From positions 129,507,430-129,571,429 of the forward strand of contig CM073908.1 of NCBI GenBank assembly GCA_037176705.1: 64,000 nt of DNA. Direction: 5' to 3'. Shown piece by piece: positions 23,094-34,270 of this stretch. Position numbers and translations under genes: made by a program. Source of the DNA: Molossus alvarezi. Taxonomy: Eukaryota; Chordata; Mammalia; Chiroptera; Molossidae. The notes beneath the pieces were generated by a model, which saw only the letters and a list, made by a program, of their open reading frames with translations, ran no database searches and was not told the origin of the DNA. Numbering within the stretch: the stretch's first letter is position 1; each line of letters opens with the position of its first letter.

Positions 23094-24370
23094 ACAGCTT
23101 CTTTAATAAATGGTGTTGGGAAAATTGAACAGCTACATGCAAAAAAATTAAACTAGACCATCAACTTACACCACACACAAGAATAAACTCAAAATGAATA
23201 AAATACTTAAATGTGACTCATGAATCCATAAAAATCCTAGAAGAAACTCTAGGCAACAAAATTTCAGACATCATATGCAACAGAATTTTCACTGATATAT
23301 CACCTAAGGCAACAGAAACAAAGGAGAAAATGAACACATGAAACTACATCAAACTCAAAAGCTTCTGCACAGCAAAAGAAACAACCACCAAAATGGAAAG
23401 GCAACTCACTGTATGGGAGAGCATAATTACCAATGATACATCAGATAATTTCCAAAATATATATTCATACAACTCCACAAAAGGAAGACAAAGAATACAA
23501 TTAAAAAATGGGCAGAGGAGCTAAATAAACACCTCTCCAAACAGGACATACAAATGGCCAAGAGACATATGAAGAAATGCTCAACATCACTAATCATCAT
23601 AGAGATGCAAATTAAAATAACAATGAAGTATCACCTCACACCTGTCAGAATGAACGCCATCAACAAATCATCAAACAACAGGTGTTGGCGAGGGTGTGGA
23701 GAAAAGGGGACTCTAGTACACTGCTGGCAGGAATGCAGACTGGTGCAACCACTATGGAAAACAGTATGGTGTTGCCTCAAAAAATTAAAAATCGAATGCC
23801 GTTTGACCCAGTGATCCCACTTCTAGGAATATACCCTAAGAAGCCTGAAACACCATTCGGAAAGAATATATGTACCCCATGTTCATAGTAGCACTATTTA
23901 TAATAGCTAATTTCTGGAAACAGCCCAAGTGTCCACCAGTAGACGAATGGATAAAAAAGCGGTGGTACATATACACAATGGAGTACTATGCAGCTGTAAG
24001 AAAGAAAGATCTCTTATCCTTTGAGAAGACATGGTGGGATCTGGAAAGTGTCATCCTAAGCGAAACAAGTCAAACAGAGAAAGACAAGTATCATATGATC
24101 TCACTTATTTGTGGAATATAATGAACATAACAGTCTGAGGAATGGGGTAGTCCCAGAGACGTGAAAGTGGGGTACAGACTGACAATCCCCAGAAGAGGGG
24201 GTGGTGGGAGAGAGATAAACCACAGAACTTATATACATGAATGTATGAACAATGGACATGAACGACAGAGCTGGGGACAGGGCGCAGAGGGAGGGATAGG
24301 GGCTATCGGTGGGGGGAAAAGGAGAAACATCTGTAACAAAAATAAATTAATTAATTTAAAAAAAAAAGAA

Positions 24371-24698
24371 AGGTCTGTTATCCTTTGAGAAGACATGGAG
24401 GGATCTAGAAAGTATTATCCTAAGCAGAACAAGCTGAGCAGAGAAAGACCAATATCACATGATCTCACTTTTTGTGGAATATAATGAAAATAACAGTCTG
24501 AGGAACAGGGCAAACTGACAACCCTCAGAAGAGGGGGTGGTGGGTAGGGAAGAGATAAACCACAGAATTTACATGCATATACACATAACGATGAACATGG
24601 ACAGCACAGCTGGGGACGTGGTGGGGGGATGGGGAGGAAGATGTCAATGGAGAAAAAAAAGAGAAACATCTGTAACAAAAATAAATTGATAAAAGAAA
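24371..24698 (+). mobile_element. Second L1 3' end directly behind the first
   Basis: From AAGGTCTGTTATCCTTTGAG this repeats the last about 350 bp of the preceding L1 (starting at its 24004) and ends in its own A-rich tail. It lacks a stretch between the GAGGAACAGGG and CAAACTGACAACC segments that the first copy has, and differs at many sites. It is more likely a separate truncated L1 that used the poly(A) as target than a simple duplication. Confidence 0.8.
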
Positions 24699-25620
24699 AA
24701 AATTACAGGGGTTAATTAGTTATGTCACTATGTAAATAGAAAATACTGAACTTTGCTATTGGAAATATTTCATTGACATTGTAGAAAATAACTTTCTATT
24801 TGCCTAAGATATGGTGAGACCATGACAGAATGAGTCAATAAGAACTCTCTCAGCTGTGATTCTCAAATAAGAATTTTACTTGATAGTTTATCAAGTAGAC
24901 AATATGCAGAGTGAAAGATAGATCTTATACATCCAAATTCATTTTGTAGTAACATTTGCAATTGTGATTAGAGAGATGTGCAGAAGTAAATTCCTATTTG
25001 CTTAAGAACTTATAAAACTTGATTTACATTTATGTTTCTCAAATGTTACTGAAATATGTATTGTTCCACTAATAAATATTTGCAGAATATGTTCCCCAAA
25101 TTCAGTAACATTATTTTTTGCATGTTATCCCTATTTTTATCTTAAATGTGACAAATTATACAAAAGATGAGATTCCTCATCTTTAGGATAGTCCTCAAAT
25201 TTCTTATTATATTAAGTAAAACTTTGTCCCAAGATCTTTTAAATCTCTTTATAGTTTTACTGAGAACTGACATGCAATTTCTAGGATCTTTCTACTTTAT
25301 TAGGATGGCAATAGTTAAATGCAAGCTTTGGAAGGGAATCACTAGTTTAAAATGTTTTCCCTTTTGTAATGTTAGAATAAAACAAAGTAAGTGTTAAGAT
25401 CTCTTGTGTCACCTTTAGATTTCTCATCACCCTCATAACATTCCACTGTTTTCTAAATCCTTAATTGAAAGACTATTATAGGCACTCATGATCATGGATC
25501 TTAGTAAACTATTGTAATTTAATAGACTTCTTGTGTGGTACTTGTTCCTTAAGGAAAACTTGCTCTTCATTGTCCATTTATTTTCACATTAAGGGGTGTT
25601 TGAGAATCAGCATCTGTGTC
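24699..25620. other. No gene; unassigned
   Basis: AT-rich sequence; nothing recognised. Confidence 0.55.
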
Positions 25621-25694
25621 TTCTTTTCTTCTCTTCTCTTTTCTTTTCTTTTCTTTTCTTTTCTTTTCTTTTCTTTTCTTTTCTTTTCTTTTCT
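25621..25694. repeat. (TTTTC)n microsatellite
   Basis: TTTTC/TTCTT pentamers repeated over about 74 bp, slightly irregular in the first 20 bp and then regular. Confidence 0.96.
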
Positions 25695-25754
25695 GACAGC
25701 TTTTAATTTCTCTTGATGTTTGGATTTCTCCTTGTCTTCCCCCTTATCCTACCC

Positions 25755-25816
25755 TCCTCCTCCTCCTTCTTCTCCTTCATTGTTGTTATTATTATCATCA
25801 TTATTATTATTATTAA
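25755..25816. repeat. (CTC)n/(ATT)n low-complexity triplet tract
   Basis: CTCCTCCTCCTTCTTCTCC followed by ATTATTATTATT; imperfect triplet repeats. Confidence 0.9.
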
Positions 25817-25883
25817 AAGGATCTAGATCCTACCCCAATACGAATGACTAAAATAAAGATATAATCAATATCCCCATGGCCAC

Positions 25884-25911
25884 AACTGGATATATATGTA
25901 TATATCCAGTT
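25884..25911. repeat. 28-bp near-perfect palindrome
   Basis: Arms AACTGGATATATA (25884-25896) and TATATATCCAGTT (25899-25911) around a 2-bp spacer. Confidence 0.95.
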
Positions 25912-26189
25912 CAAAGTAAAAGCTATCACCTTCCAGAGTTTCATTTCTCCGACCTATACCTAGATATTTTTCTTTCTCATTTAAGTATACAAATGCAACC
26001 TTCTTCAATTTCATATGTTTCTAAGATCCTAGAAATGTAAGTATCTAATTTATAAATTCACCCACTTCATACAATTTATATGTACAGCATACAGATATAG
26101 CTGTATCATCAGAAAAGACAAAGGAATATTCATTGTGTCCTAGGATCAGATATCATTTAGAGCTAGAATGAGCCCTCCAGATTATTTTT

Positions 26190-26300
26190 ACCAGCAATTT
26201 TATTTTATTGTTAAGGAAATCAAAGGTCTGAGAAGTTATGCAGCACATTTCAGGATAAACAACAAAGTGCAAGTACTGAATTAGAACAGTGATATCTTCA
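26190..26300 (+). mobile_element. MIR SINE relic
   Basis: Weak match to the MIR core: TTGTTAAGGAAATCAAAGGTCTGAGAAG, AGTACTGAATTAGAACAG. Confidence 0.45.
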
Positions 26301-26580
26301 CTGCCATTTGGTATTTCTGCTACTACACCACAATGATTTCACCTACATAACTAGTCATAGTAACAGTATAATGAAACAATATTTGGAAAGGAGAGTTAAG
26401 ATTATGTTCATAATGATAGTTATATTACTAATTACCTGCATGGACATGCCATTCTTTCTTTCTTGCATGCAAAATACTAAAGTAGACAGAATACAAAGCA
26501 CTTAAATAGATTCAGTTGCTGTCTTGGAGCAACTTATAAGAAATAACTGTAATTATTATATAAATAACTTTCAGAAATGT

Positions 26581-26807
26581 CGCCCTGGTCGGTTTGGCTC
26601 AGCAGTTAGAGCATTGGCCTGCGGTCTAGAGAGACCTGGGTTTGATTCCTGCTAAGGGCACTTTCCTCGGTTGCAGTTTGTCCCCGGTCCTGGTTGGGTC
26701 ATGTGGGTGGCAACCACTCACATCAATGTTTCTCTCTCTCTCTCCCTCCCACTCTAACTGAATAAAGTATCGAAAGATTTCTTTGGGTGAGGATAAAAAA
26801 AAAAGAA
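26581..26807 (+). mobile_element. Ves SINE, younger type
   Basis: Head GCCCTGGTCGGTTTGGCTCA, B-box GGGTTTGATTCC, CT-rich body and GGTGAGGATAAAA tail. TSD AGAAATGT at 26573-26580 and 26808-26815. The usual CGATGTGTCCCTTT segment after the CACTC of the core is missing. Confidence 0.93.
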
Positions 26808-27074
26808 AGAAATGTACCCAATTATAGAACATTTTCAAATGAAGAAAGTAAGAATTCACTTTATAAAAAAAAAGTAACTGGCAATGTTTTATTTTATTTG
26901 AAGGAGAAGGAATCACAGGAGGTTCAGGAAAAGTTGAGTATGCCTTTTATTTTTGTTTTAAGGGGAGTAAGACATTTTAAGTGATGAGTGCTGTATAAAC
27001 TTTACAATGTAGAAAGTCATAAAGGGATAGGAATTCTAACAGAGAATCAAATAAAATGTTAATTCAACAGTGAA

Positions 27075-27480
27075 CTCCATTTGTTGCATTCTTACTATAT
27101 AACAGATGTTTCCTGGCTCTGGGTGTTATGAGAAAATGAGACCCAGTTTCAGATCTTCGGAACTTCAAAGTCTAGTTGAGAGGCAACTATTAAAATTAAC
27201 TTATATGATTTAGTAAACTAATTTACTGTAATTTATATAGAAAACATGATGCAGAAGTACAAAAAATGGAAGTATACTCAGACTATTAATGTCAAGAAAG
27301 GGCCTGCCAAGGAAGTGGTGACTACAAAAAGTAAGAGTTTACTATAGAGATGGGAAGAAGATTACATCCCAGCAGGGGAAGCAGTATGTTTGATAGTATA
27401 GGGGATGGGGACATCAAACAACATGATGTGTTTGAGCAAGGGCCAAAATTTTACCTTTTGGGTTATGCTAAGAATGTTAC
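27075..27480 (-). mobile_element. Probable L2 LINE relic
   Basis: Follows the reverse of the L2 3' region: CATTTGTTGCATTCTTACTA, CTGGCTCTGGGTGTTATG, then GGGCCTGCCAAGGAAGTGGTG and CAGCAGGGGAAGCAG. Diverged; the family call is from consensus memory. Confidence 0.45.
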
Positions 27481-28635
27481 AGTAGGTGAGGATGAAGAAT
27501 TAGACAGAGAGCAGTAGTCTCCATATACGCATCAAACAACTTTTATAGCAGAGAGACTTGACTGTGGGTAGTGAGTGCATGATACAATATGCAAATACTG
27601 GGTTATAGAGCTGTACACTATAAACCTGTATGGTTTTATTAACTGGTGTCACCCCAATAAATTGATGAAGAAAAAAACAAAACAAATGAGCATATCTGTT
27701 TTTTTTTTTTGGGTGAAATCTGTTGAAGCAAAAGCTCAGGATCATGAATCTTATATATATTTCAGTGAAAAGTAATATTTTAGGAAAGACATAAAGTCAT
27801 CCACAATTGCATCATTTACCTTGACTTTCTTGAAAGGTCATGGCATCTGACTCTTTTCTACAAGCCCCTCCTCACTTCACATTTTCATGCATCCCACCTC
27901 CAATAACAACTCTTCTTCCTAGACACCTAGGCTATTATTGGCTGCCATCATGCCCATAACTTTGACACCTGAGGAGATAAGGAGCTTAAAAGTAATTCCT
28001 CAGCAAATAGCAATGCAGCCAGAAAAAGAGAAATGGCCAAATCAATTCATTCAGGGGAGAAAATAGTTTAGTTATAGGTAATGGAAGTTGAATAGGAGGC
28101 TTATGTGTAAATTGAGGAAAAATGAGGAGGAGGAAGATGTAGCAATTTGTGTGAATGAGACTAGGGAACTAGGACCTAAACTAAGACCCTTAGAGCTGTA
28201 TTTTAGATTAAAAATACAATGTAACAGTAATTTGAAGCAAGGCTAGTGGAGCAAAATATAATAAAGAGTCCAAATTGACTGTGCCTTTTCATAAGCAAAG
28301 GTCATAAACTAGTGGTATTTTCTTTGTAATAGGAACTCTATAGGGAATCTAAGATCAATGCTGAATATAGATTTACTTGCATTAAACATGCTGATTCTAC
28401 ACTATTTTTAAAAGGTTAAGAAAAGATTTGAGGAGCCCAATGCAATGAAAAGTATTTGTTTGATTTTTTTTTTTTAACCTGACTAGATTGAATCAAACCC
28501 TAAACTGAATCTGTAAGATGGTAGTTGTAGCAAACACAATAGGTGTCCCACCCATATCCTCTCATCTTTGCCATCTTGGTTAACACCTGTGGAATTCAAA
28601 CAGCCAGCTCTTGAATTTATGGTGCTCTTTTTGTT
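27481..28635. other. No gene; unassigned
   Basis: No supported frame or repeat. T10-14 runs near 27700 and 28466 could be remnants of retroposon tails. Confidence 0.5.
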
Positions 28636-28639
28636 TTGC

Positions 28640-28740
28640 AATTTTTTAAATTTTATTTATTTATTTATCCATTCATTCATTATTTATATTTATTGTTGAC
28701 ACTCTTACAGATGTCCCTCATTTCCCCCCCTCTGCCCACA
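28640..28740 (-). mobile_element. Short L1 3'-end insertion
   Basis: Reverse-strand 3' end: TTTATTTATTTATCC tail, TTTATTGTTGACACTCTTACAG, then the C-rich CATTTCCCCCCCTCTGCCC. 5' truncated after about 100 bp. TSD not clear. Confidence 0.8.
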
Positions 28741-28984
28741 AATGGGGGCATTTTCCTTGCAAGTAAATTTGTCATTTAAATCCACAGCCAGTTGAATGGT
28801 TAAAAAGTACCCAATTTAATAAAATCATACCAAAGAGGACAAATGGGCACCATCTGGTGACTATAACCTAACATATTCTAACACTTTGCCAATGTATTTT
28901 AATGAATATAGATTTAATTAGCTGCTACCCTACTTCACTACAAAAGTCAGTCACTTACAAGAATAATTATTTTATTATCTTTAT

Positions 28985-29320
28985 TGTTTTTGTATGACAA
29001 GAATTTAGGGAAGAGCTAGCTGGGGTGGTTCTGGCTCTGGACCTCTAATATGGTGGCAGTCAGACAATGATTGAATCTGGAAGAGCAGGGTGCTGAATCT
29101 AGGGACTGCTCAGGTATCTCTCATTCTTGTGGAATCTCCAGACCTCTACATGTAGTCTCTACATGAGCTAGTTAGGGCTTTGTTGTAACTATTAGACGGC
29201 TATAGTGGGTGTTTTGTTTTGCCTCTGGGGCATGGTTTGCAGCTAGGTAGCAGGCCAAAAGTGATGGACAATTAATAACTCCCAGGAACAGGCCTCACCC
29301 AATAATTGATGAGAGTCAGT
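28985..29320. mobile_element. Old medium-copy repeat, family not identified
   Basis: The opening GAGCTAGCTGGGGTGGTTCTGG and the following CTCTACATG-type phrases resemble the element at 30205-30715 and at 41216-41660, a widespread mammalian repeat whose left end reads GCTGCATAACAAACCAC...TTAGTGGCTTAAAAC. I cannot name the family with confidence (DNA transposon or MaLR-type). Confidence 0.35.
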
Positions 29321-29799
29321 GTATAAATATCCTACCTTCCATATTTCTCAATTAGGATAGGTATGAGATGTGTGTCTTCAGGAGAAATAAGCTGTATTCA
29401 TGCACAGTGGTAGAGTGTTTAAGAATCACCCTTCATTGGCTGACTGCTTTTTCCTGTCTCATTTCCCCAGTCTTTCACTGCTATCTCCTTAATCTCCAAG
29501 TTAAATTATTTTCACTCATTCTTTAGACTCAGGGTCAGCTTCTGATGAAACTCAAACTATAGCTATAAGATTTCCCTATAATAAGAAATACCAAAGAAAA
29601 AATATAGTCGTACTTCATTATACATTTTCTATAGTAAACATGGAGAAACATGTTACGTCAAGTAGTATAAAATACATAAGAACAAAGAATATTGTACGTT
29701 CATTAACTTATTTACGAAGTGTCTACATGTAAGTCATAAAGAAAAAATAATTATCACAAAGTCTAAATGCTTCTTTTTCATCTTTATTTTGTATTTTTG

Positions 29800-30054
29800 T
29801 TTGTTTGTTTATTTGTTTATCCTCACCCAAGGACATTTTTTGTTCAGGTAGAGTGGGAGGGAGAGAGAGGAACAGAGAGAGAGAGAGAGAGAAACATTGA
29901 TGTGAAAGGAACGCATCGAGTGGCTGCCACCCACACCACCGACCAGGGCCGGGGACAAACTTCAACAGAAATACACACCCTTAGCGGAAACCAAACCCGG
30001 GTCTCTCTGGACCGCAGGCCGACGCTCTAACCGATGAGCCAGACCGGCCAGGGC
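29800..30054 (-). mobile_element. Ves SINE, younger type
   Basis: Full-length reverse-strand copy: TTTG-rich tail at left, CCTCACCCAAGG, GA tract, head ending ACCGGCCAGGGC. The 15-bp TSD TATTTTGTATTTTTG is perfect at 29785-29799 and 30055-30069. Confidence 0.97.
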
Positions 30055-30204
30055 TATTTTGTATTTTTGATTAACTAATGTCTAGTCTTGTCTTTATCTT
30101 AAGGAGTAAAATCAATGTCGGTATGAGTTTTGTAGATTGCTATAACTGTTATTTAATTAATCCATTATCAAAATTGTATGCATCTTGTTTTGAATATTTA
30201 TATC

Positions 30205-30715
30205 TATATCAGTTAGCTTTTGCTGCATAACAAACCACTTCAAATTTTAGTGGCTTAAAACAAGAACCACTCACTTAGCTCACAATTTTGCAATCCATCA
30301 TTTAAGCTGGGCTAAACTGGGAAGTTCTGGTTTCAGCTAGGCTTCCTCATGGGTTTGTGATCAGCTGGCAGATGAGCTGAGAACTGACTGGCTTACAATG
30401 GCCTTTGCTAGGATGACATTTTTCTGTTCCACATTCTCCAGAAGGATAGCTTCAATTGGTCTTGTGGCTGAGACAGGGTTTCAAGAGAAAGCAGAAGTGC
30501 AAAAGTTTTCTTTGAAGTCTATGCTCAGCAATAGCACAATATAACTTCTACTACATTTCATGGGTCAATGTAGTTAGGAGACCAGCTCAGATTCTAGAGT
30601 TAGTACAACAGACTTCATCTTCTTTCTAATGGGAGAAACATCAAAGTTACATTGCAAAGTTACATTCCGGAAGGAGAGAAGAATTGAGGGTCTATTTTGA
30701 ATCTGTTTACACAAT
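30205..30715. mobile_element. Old medium-copy repeat, same family as 41216-41660
   Basis: Begins TCAGTTAGCTTTTGCTGCAT, then ACAAACCACTTCAAATTTTAG and GGCTTAAAACAAGAACC, a well-known mammalian repeat opening. The body is degenerate and non-coding. Family not named. Confidence 0.5.
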
Positions 30716-30740
30716 ACCAAATTAATACTAAATGATGGTC

Positions 30741-30762
30741 AACAACAACAACAACAACAAAA
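30741..30762. repeat. (CAA)n short tract
   Basis: CAACAACAACAACAACAAC; seven units. Confidence 0.9.
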
Positions 30763-30817
30763 ATAGAAGAAAAGGAAGCAAAATATGTTTTTGTCTATAC
30801 TTAAAAATTGTATTTTA

Positions 30818-31019
30818 AAATATGTTTTTATTAAATTTCTTAGAGGCACAGAGAGATAGAAACATCGATGTGAAAGAGAAACATCAATTGGCTGCCTCCT
30901 GCATGCCCCCTACTGGGGATGGAGCCCACAACCCAGGCATGTGCCCTGACTAAAATCGAACCAGGACCTCTCAGTCCATGGGCCAATGCTCAATCCACTG
31001 AGCCACATTGGCCGGGCTC
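30818..31019 (-). mobile_element. Ves SINE, older type
   Basis: Reverse-strand copy with GGGCATGTGCC-like core and head ending CACATTGGCCGGGCT. TSD AAAATTGTATTTTA at 30804-30817 and AAAATTGTGTTTTA at 31020-31033. Confidence 0.93.
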
Positions 31020-31033
31020 AAAATTGTGTTTTA

Positions 31034-31935
31034 TAACAGTTACATATTACTTATAACACAATACAAAATATTTATCAAAATGAACCATAAATTTGAGGTA
31101 GTTCTCTGTGAATAACATTTGGAATTACTTAGGGGGGCAGCGTTAACCACAGTTAAGAAGAATGAAAAGCCCTTAATGCAGACTTTGATCACAATTATCT
31201 ACAAGTTATAAATGATCAGTGTGGCACCAACCAAATTTACTTAGAATAAAATGCCATTTAGACTCATTTTGAACATGTACTATGCATCTAAAGGATTATT
31301 TTATTTTAATAGCTAAATATTAACCCCTGAAAAAGGAAAACTGAGTGAAAATGGTGATAGGTCCTTAATTCTGGTAGAACTCCTAGGTACTCTTTAATTA
31401 TAAATCCAATTGATCTATTACAGTAGGAACAAAAATATTGATTTTATTTATACATCTCATTATATCTCTCTTCTCTCTTAATGTGAAACTTTGCAGTTTT
31501 TCCAGTTTCTCAAAACAATATATATATATATATTCTGGACATAGATCGAAGGTTAGTTTATCCTTAGCATTCCTAAACTAGCCATGATAAATCAAAACTC
31601 TATTACTAAGGTGAAAATCTGGGAGTGATAGGGTATTTGTAATACTCATTTAAATTTTGAAATGTAAAAGCATTTGGACTCTTTTTTAATTCCTATTATG
31701 CTTCATATAAATCCATAATTGTTGGAAAATACTTTCTTTACGTCATATAGAGTCTCCAGTAAATATCAATCCCTCCACACACATACACCAGTTTAATAGT
31801 GATCTTTTTGTTAGGCATTCTGTGGCATATTGAGGGCCAGTAAAATATTTCTAGTGTGAGATGAACTTCATCCTAGAAAGGTGGAGAGAAAAAATATAAT
31901 TGTTGGGTATTTAAGAAATCATCATCATCATAATA
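31034..31935. other. No gene; AT-rich unassigned
   Basis: No frame or repeat recognised; a short (TA)n run lies at about 31521-31534 and ATC/ATA triplets at 31919-31941. Confidence 0.5.
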
Positions 31936-31939
31936 ATAA

Positions 31940-34270
31940 TAGATTCACAAAGACCACAAAGCTTGAAAATGGGAATAAAAGGGCCCTAGGTCTTCCATGT
32001 GGGGACTCCGCACCTGTGCCCACCAGATCATTGCCCACTCTCCCAATGTGACAGTGGCCCCAGCTGTAGCACATCACATGGATGTCTGGACAATCCATGG
32101 GCAGCAAGCAGTGAGAGCCACGGTGACAGATTATGGCAAGTAGCAGCACAATGAGCTAGAGGCTCTGGAGTTCATCTACCCTGATTCTTCACAGTATTAT
32201 CAGAAAATCCTTCCAGCTTCACCATTATTGTGACATCTGAGGCTGGAGAAAATGATGAAGCTGTTCAGACTACCCTCAAGTTTACATACAGTGAGAAATA
32301 CTCAGATGAATCCTGCCCCCTTTATGGAATATTTTCCCAATAAAATACAGAAGATGATGTCTCAGGCATTTAAAAATTATTAGGATTATAAGCAGTAGAA
32401 AACCTTTGTATGCTGATGATCTTTAGTGACAGCTGTGCAAGAAAATTCAATGAAATAGTGGATCAAATGAAAAACTAGAAGAAAAGAAAGAAAAAGAAGC
32501 AGAAGAACTCGAAAAGCAATTATTTTATGGCACTCCTGTTACAATTGAGAATTTCTTTCTTTCTTTTTTTTTTTGGTTTCTCTATTTTTTTATTTAATTA
32601 ATTTCTTTTTGTTACGTATGTTTCTCCTTTTCTCCCCATTGACCCCATTGACACCTTCCTCCTGTTCCCGCCCCTAAGCATTGTTGTCTATGTCCATTGG
32701 TTATGCTAATATACATAAGTTCTTTGGCTTATCTCTTCCCTACCCTGGCCCCCTCCTCTGAAGTTTGTCAGTCTGAATCCTACTTCTATGTGTCTGGGTC
32801 TGTTTTGTTCATCACCTTATTTTGTTCATTATATTCTACAAATAGGTAAGATCATGTGATACTTGCCTTTTTCTGACTGGCTTATTTTGCTTGGCATAAT
32901 ACTCTCCAGGTCCCTCCATGTCATCTCAAAGGATAAGAAATACCAACAGTGTTTTTCACAGAACCAGAACAAGCACTTCAAAAGTTTATATGGAACAAAA
33001 AAAGACCCCGAATAGCCTCAGCAATCTTGAAAAAGAAGAGCAAAGTAGGAGGGATCACAATACTGGATATCAGGTTATACTACAAAGCCATTGTAATCAA
33101 AACAGTCTGGTACTGGCACAAGAACAAGCATATAGATCAATGGAACAGAACAGAGAACTCAGAAATTGACCCAAGACATTATGCTCAATTAATATTTGAC
33201 AAAGGTGGCAAGAGCATACAATAGAGTAGAGACAGCCTGTATAATAAATGGTATTGGGAAAATTAGACAGCTACATGCAAAAAAAATGAAGCTAAACCAT
33301 CAACTTACACCATACATAAGAATTAACTAAAAATGGGTAAATGACTTAAATGTGACTCATGAATCCATAAAAATCCTTGAAGAAAGTGTAGGCAACAAAA
33401 TTTCAGACATCACAGGCAGCAGAATTTTCACTGATACAACACCTAAGGCAAGAGAAACAAAGGGAAAAATGAATAAATGAGATTAAATCAAACTCAAAAG
33501 CTTCTGCACAGTGAAAAATACAATCATCAAAATGGAAAGGGAACCCACTATATGGGAGAACATAATTGCCAACAATATATCAGATAAAGGGTTAATTTCC
33601 AAAATATATAGAGTACTCATACAACTCAACAAAAGGAAGACAAATAATCCAATTTAAAAATAGACAGAGGACCTAAAAAGACACTTCTCCAAACAGGACA
33701 TACAAATGCCCAACAAACATATGAAAAAATGCTCAACATCACTAATCTTCAGAGAGATGCAAATTAAAACGACTGTGAGGTATCACCTCACACCTACCCA
33801 AATGGCTGCCATCAACAATTGAGAATTTCTTAAACTGGAAAGCCAAGTTTGATAATGTAGAAATCTTGGAAATAAAAAAATAATAATAAAGAAGAAGAAC
33901 AAGCAGGAAATAAATTAAGTGGGGAACAGCCATTTGAAACAGATCATAATCTTGATACATCTGATATCCAGATCTGGGAGGATGCAGGAAGCAATGTAGA
34001 AGTAGATGAGACTTTGTTCCAGGAAATAGATGACTTGAAGTTAGAAGATGATGAGGATAATCCAGACCACAATCTTGCACCCAGAGAATGACTTGACCCA
34101 TTAATAGACTATCCCTGCCTGCAGAGAGGCTTAAATTGCTACACCATCTGTGGCGATGCTGAGACAGTGTTGATTTTCCTCTTTTTTTCTGAGAAAAGAC
34201 AATTTTCAAAAGAATATTCTTCTGATAGCTTTCATCATTGAACTTAAAAAACTGACCTTAAATTTTCAAA
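31940..34270 (+). pseudogene. RWDD1: Processed pseudogene of RWDD1, split by L1
   Basis: RWDD1 encodes a small RWD-domain protein of about 240 residues that forms a complex with DRG2. The copy is intronless and spans the coding region in order. The former start is GTG instead of ATG at 32123, and TAG appears seven codons later. The N-terminal RWD part is readable through TSEAGENDEAVQTTLKFTYS (32232-32295) and the KEKEAEELEKQL segment (32490-32520). The acidic C-terminus is readable at about 33920-34090 (TDHNLDTSDIQ, VEVDETLFQE, DLKLEDDEDNPDHNLAP). A frameshift precedes the end, and a former stop is at 34102. About 180 bp upstream look like CpG-decayed 5' UTR and about 170 bp downstream like 3' UTR. 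An L1 at 32558-33814 interrupts it. I could not define its TSD. Confidence 0.88.
32558..33814 (-). mobile_element. L1 insertion with 5' inversion (twin priming)
   Basis: The 17-bp TSD ACAATTGAGAATTTCTT is perfect at 32541-32557 and 33815-33831, in RWDD1 pseudogene sequence. The left part, 32558 to about 32937, is L1 3' end on the minus strand (poly(T), then ACGTATGTTTCTCC). The right part, about 32938-33814, is ORF2 sequence on the plus strand. The inverted arm holds the more upstream L1 sequence and its most downstream end (GGCTGCCATCAAC) touches the TSD, exactly the twin-priming layout. About 345 bp of L1 are missing between the arms, judged against the copy at 18012-24360. Confidence 0.94.

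Larger units (their letters stand above)
19775..24121 (+). pseudogene. L1 ORF2 (broken endonuclease/reverse transcriptase)
   Basis: ORF2p nicks target DNA and reverse-transcribes L1, SINE and mRNA templates. The start ATG is missing: the first readable codons follow a poly(A)-like stretch at 19758-19774. The endonuclease segment is readable at 20040-20231 (IYAPNVGAPNYIKNLLEDF; AEDFNT, where active copies have a GDFN motif). The RT domain is open at 21216-21947 with [20 protein letters not shown] and, in the catalytic motif region, [12 protein letters not shown] (usually F-A-D-D). The C-terminal region is readable at 23554-24121, ending ...MISLICGI. Stops, frameshifts and two Ves insertions inactivate it. 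Confidence 0.92.
18012..24360 (+). mobile_element. Near full-length L1, decayed, with two nested SINEs
   Basis: Order: short 5' UTR from about 18012 (GAGATTCCAAAATGGCAGTG), ORF1 region 18816-19725, a spacer, ORF2 region 19775-24121, a 3' UTR with the GGGGGTGGTGGGAG tract, and a poly(A) tail at about 24355. Its total span without the two SINEs is about 5.9 kb, close to full length. A possible TSD AAAAAATGACAG / AAAAAATTACAG (one mismatch) flanks it only if the attached second 3' end (24371-24698) is included. Several frameshifts and stops make it inactive. Confidence 0.9.

Noticed and set aside
31928..32149. 73-codon minus-strand frame
   Set aside because: Antisense of the RWDD1 pseudogene 5' part.
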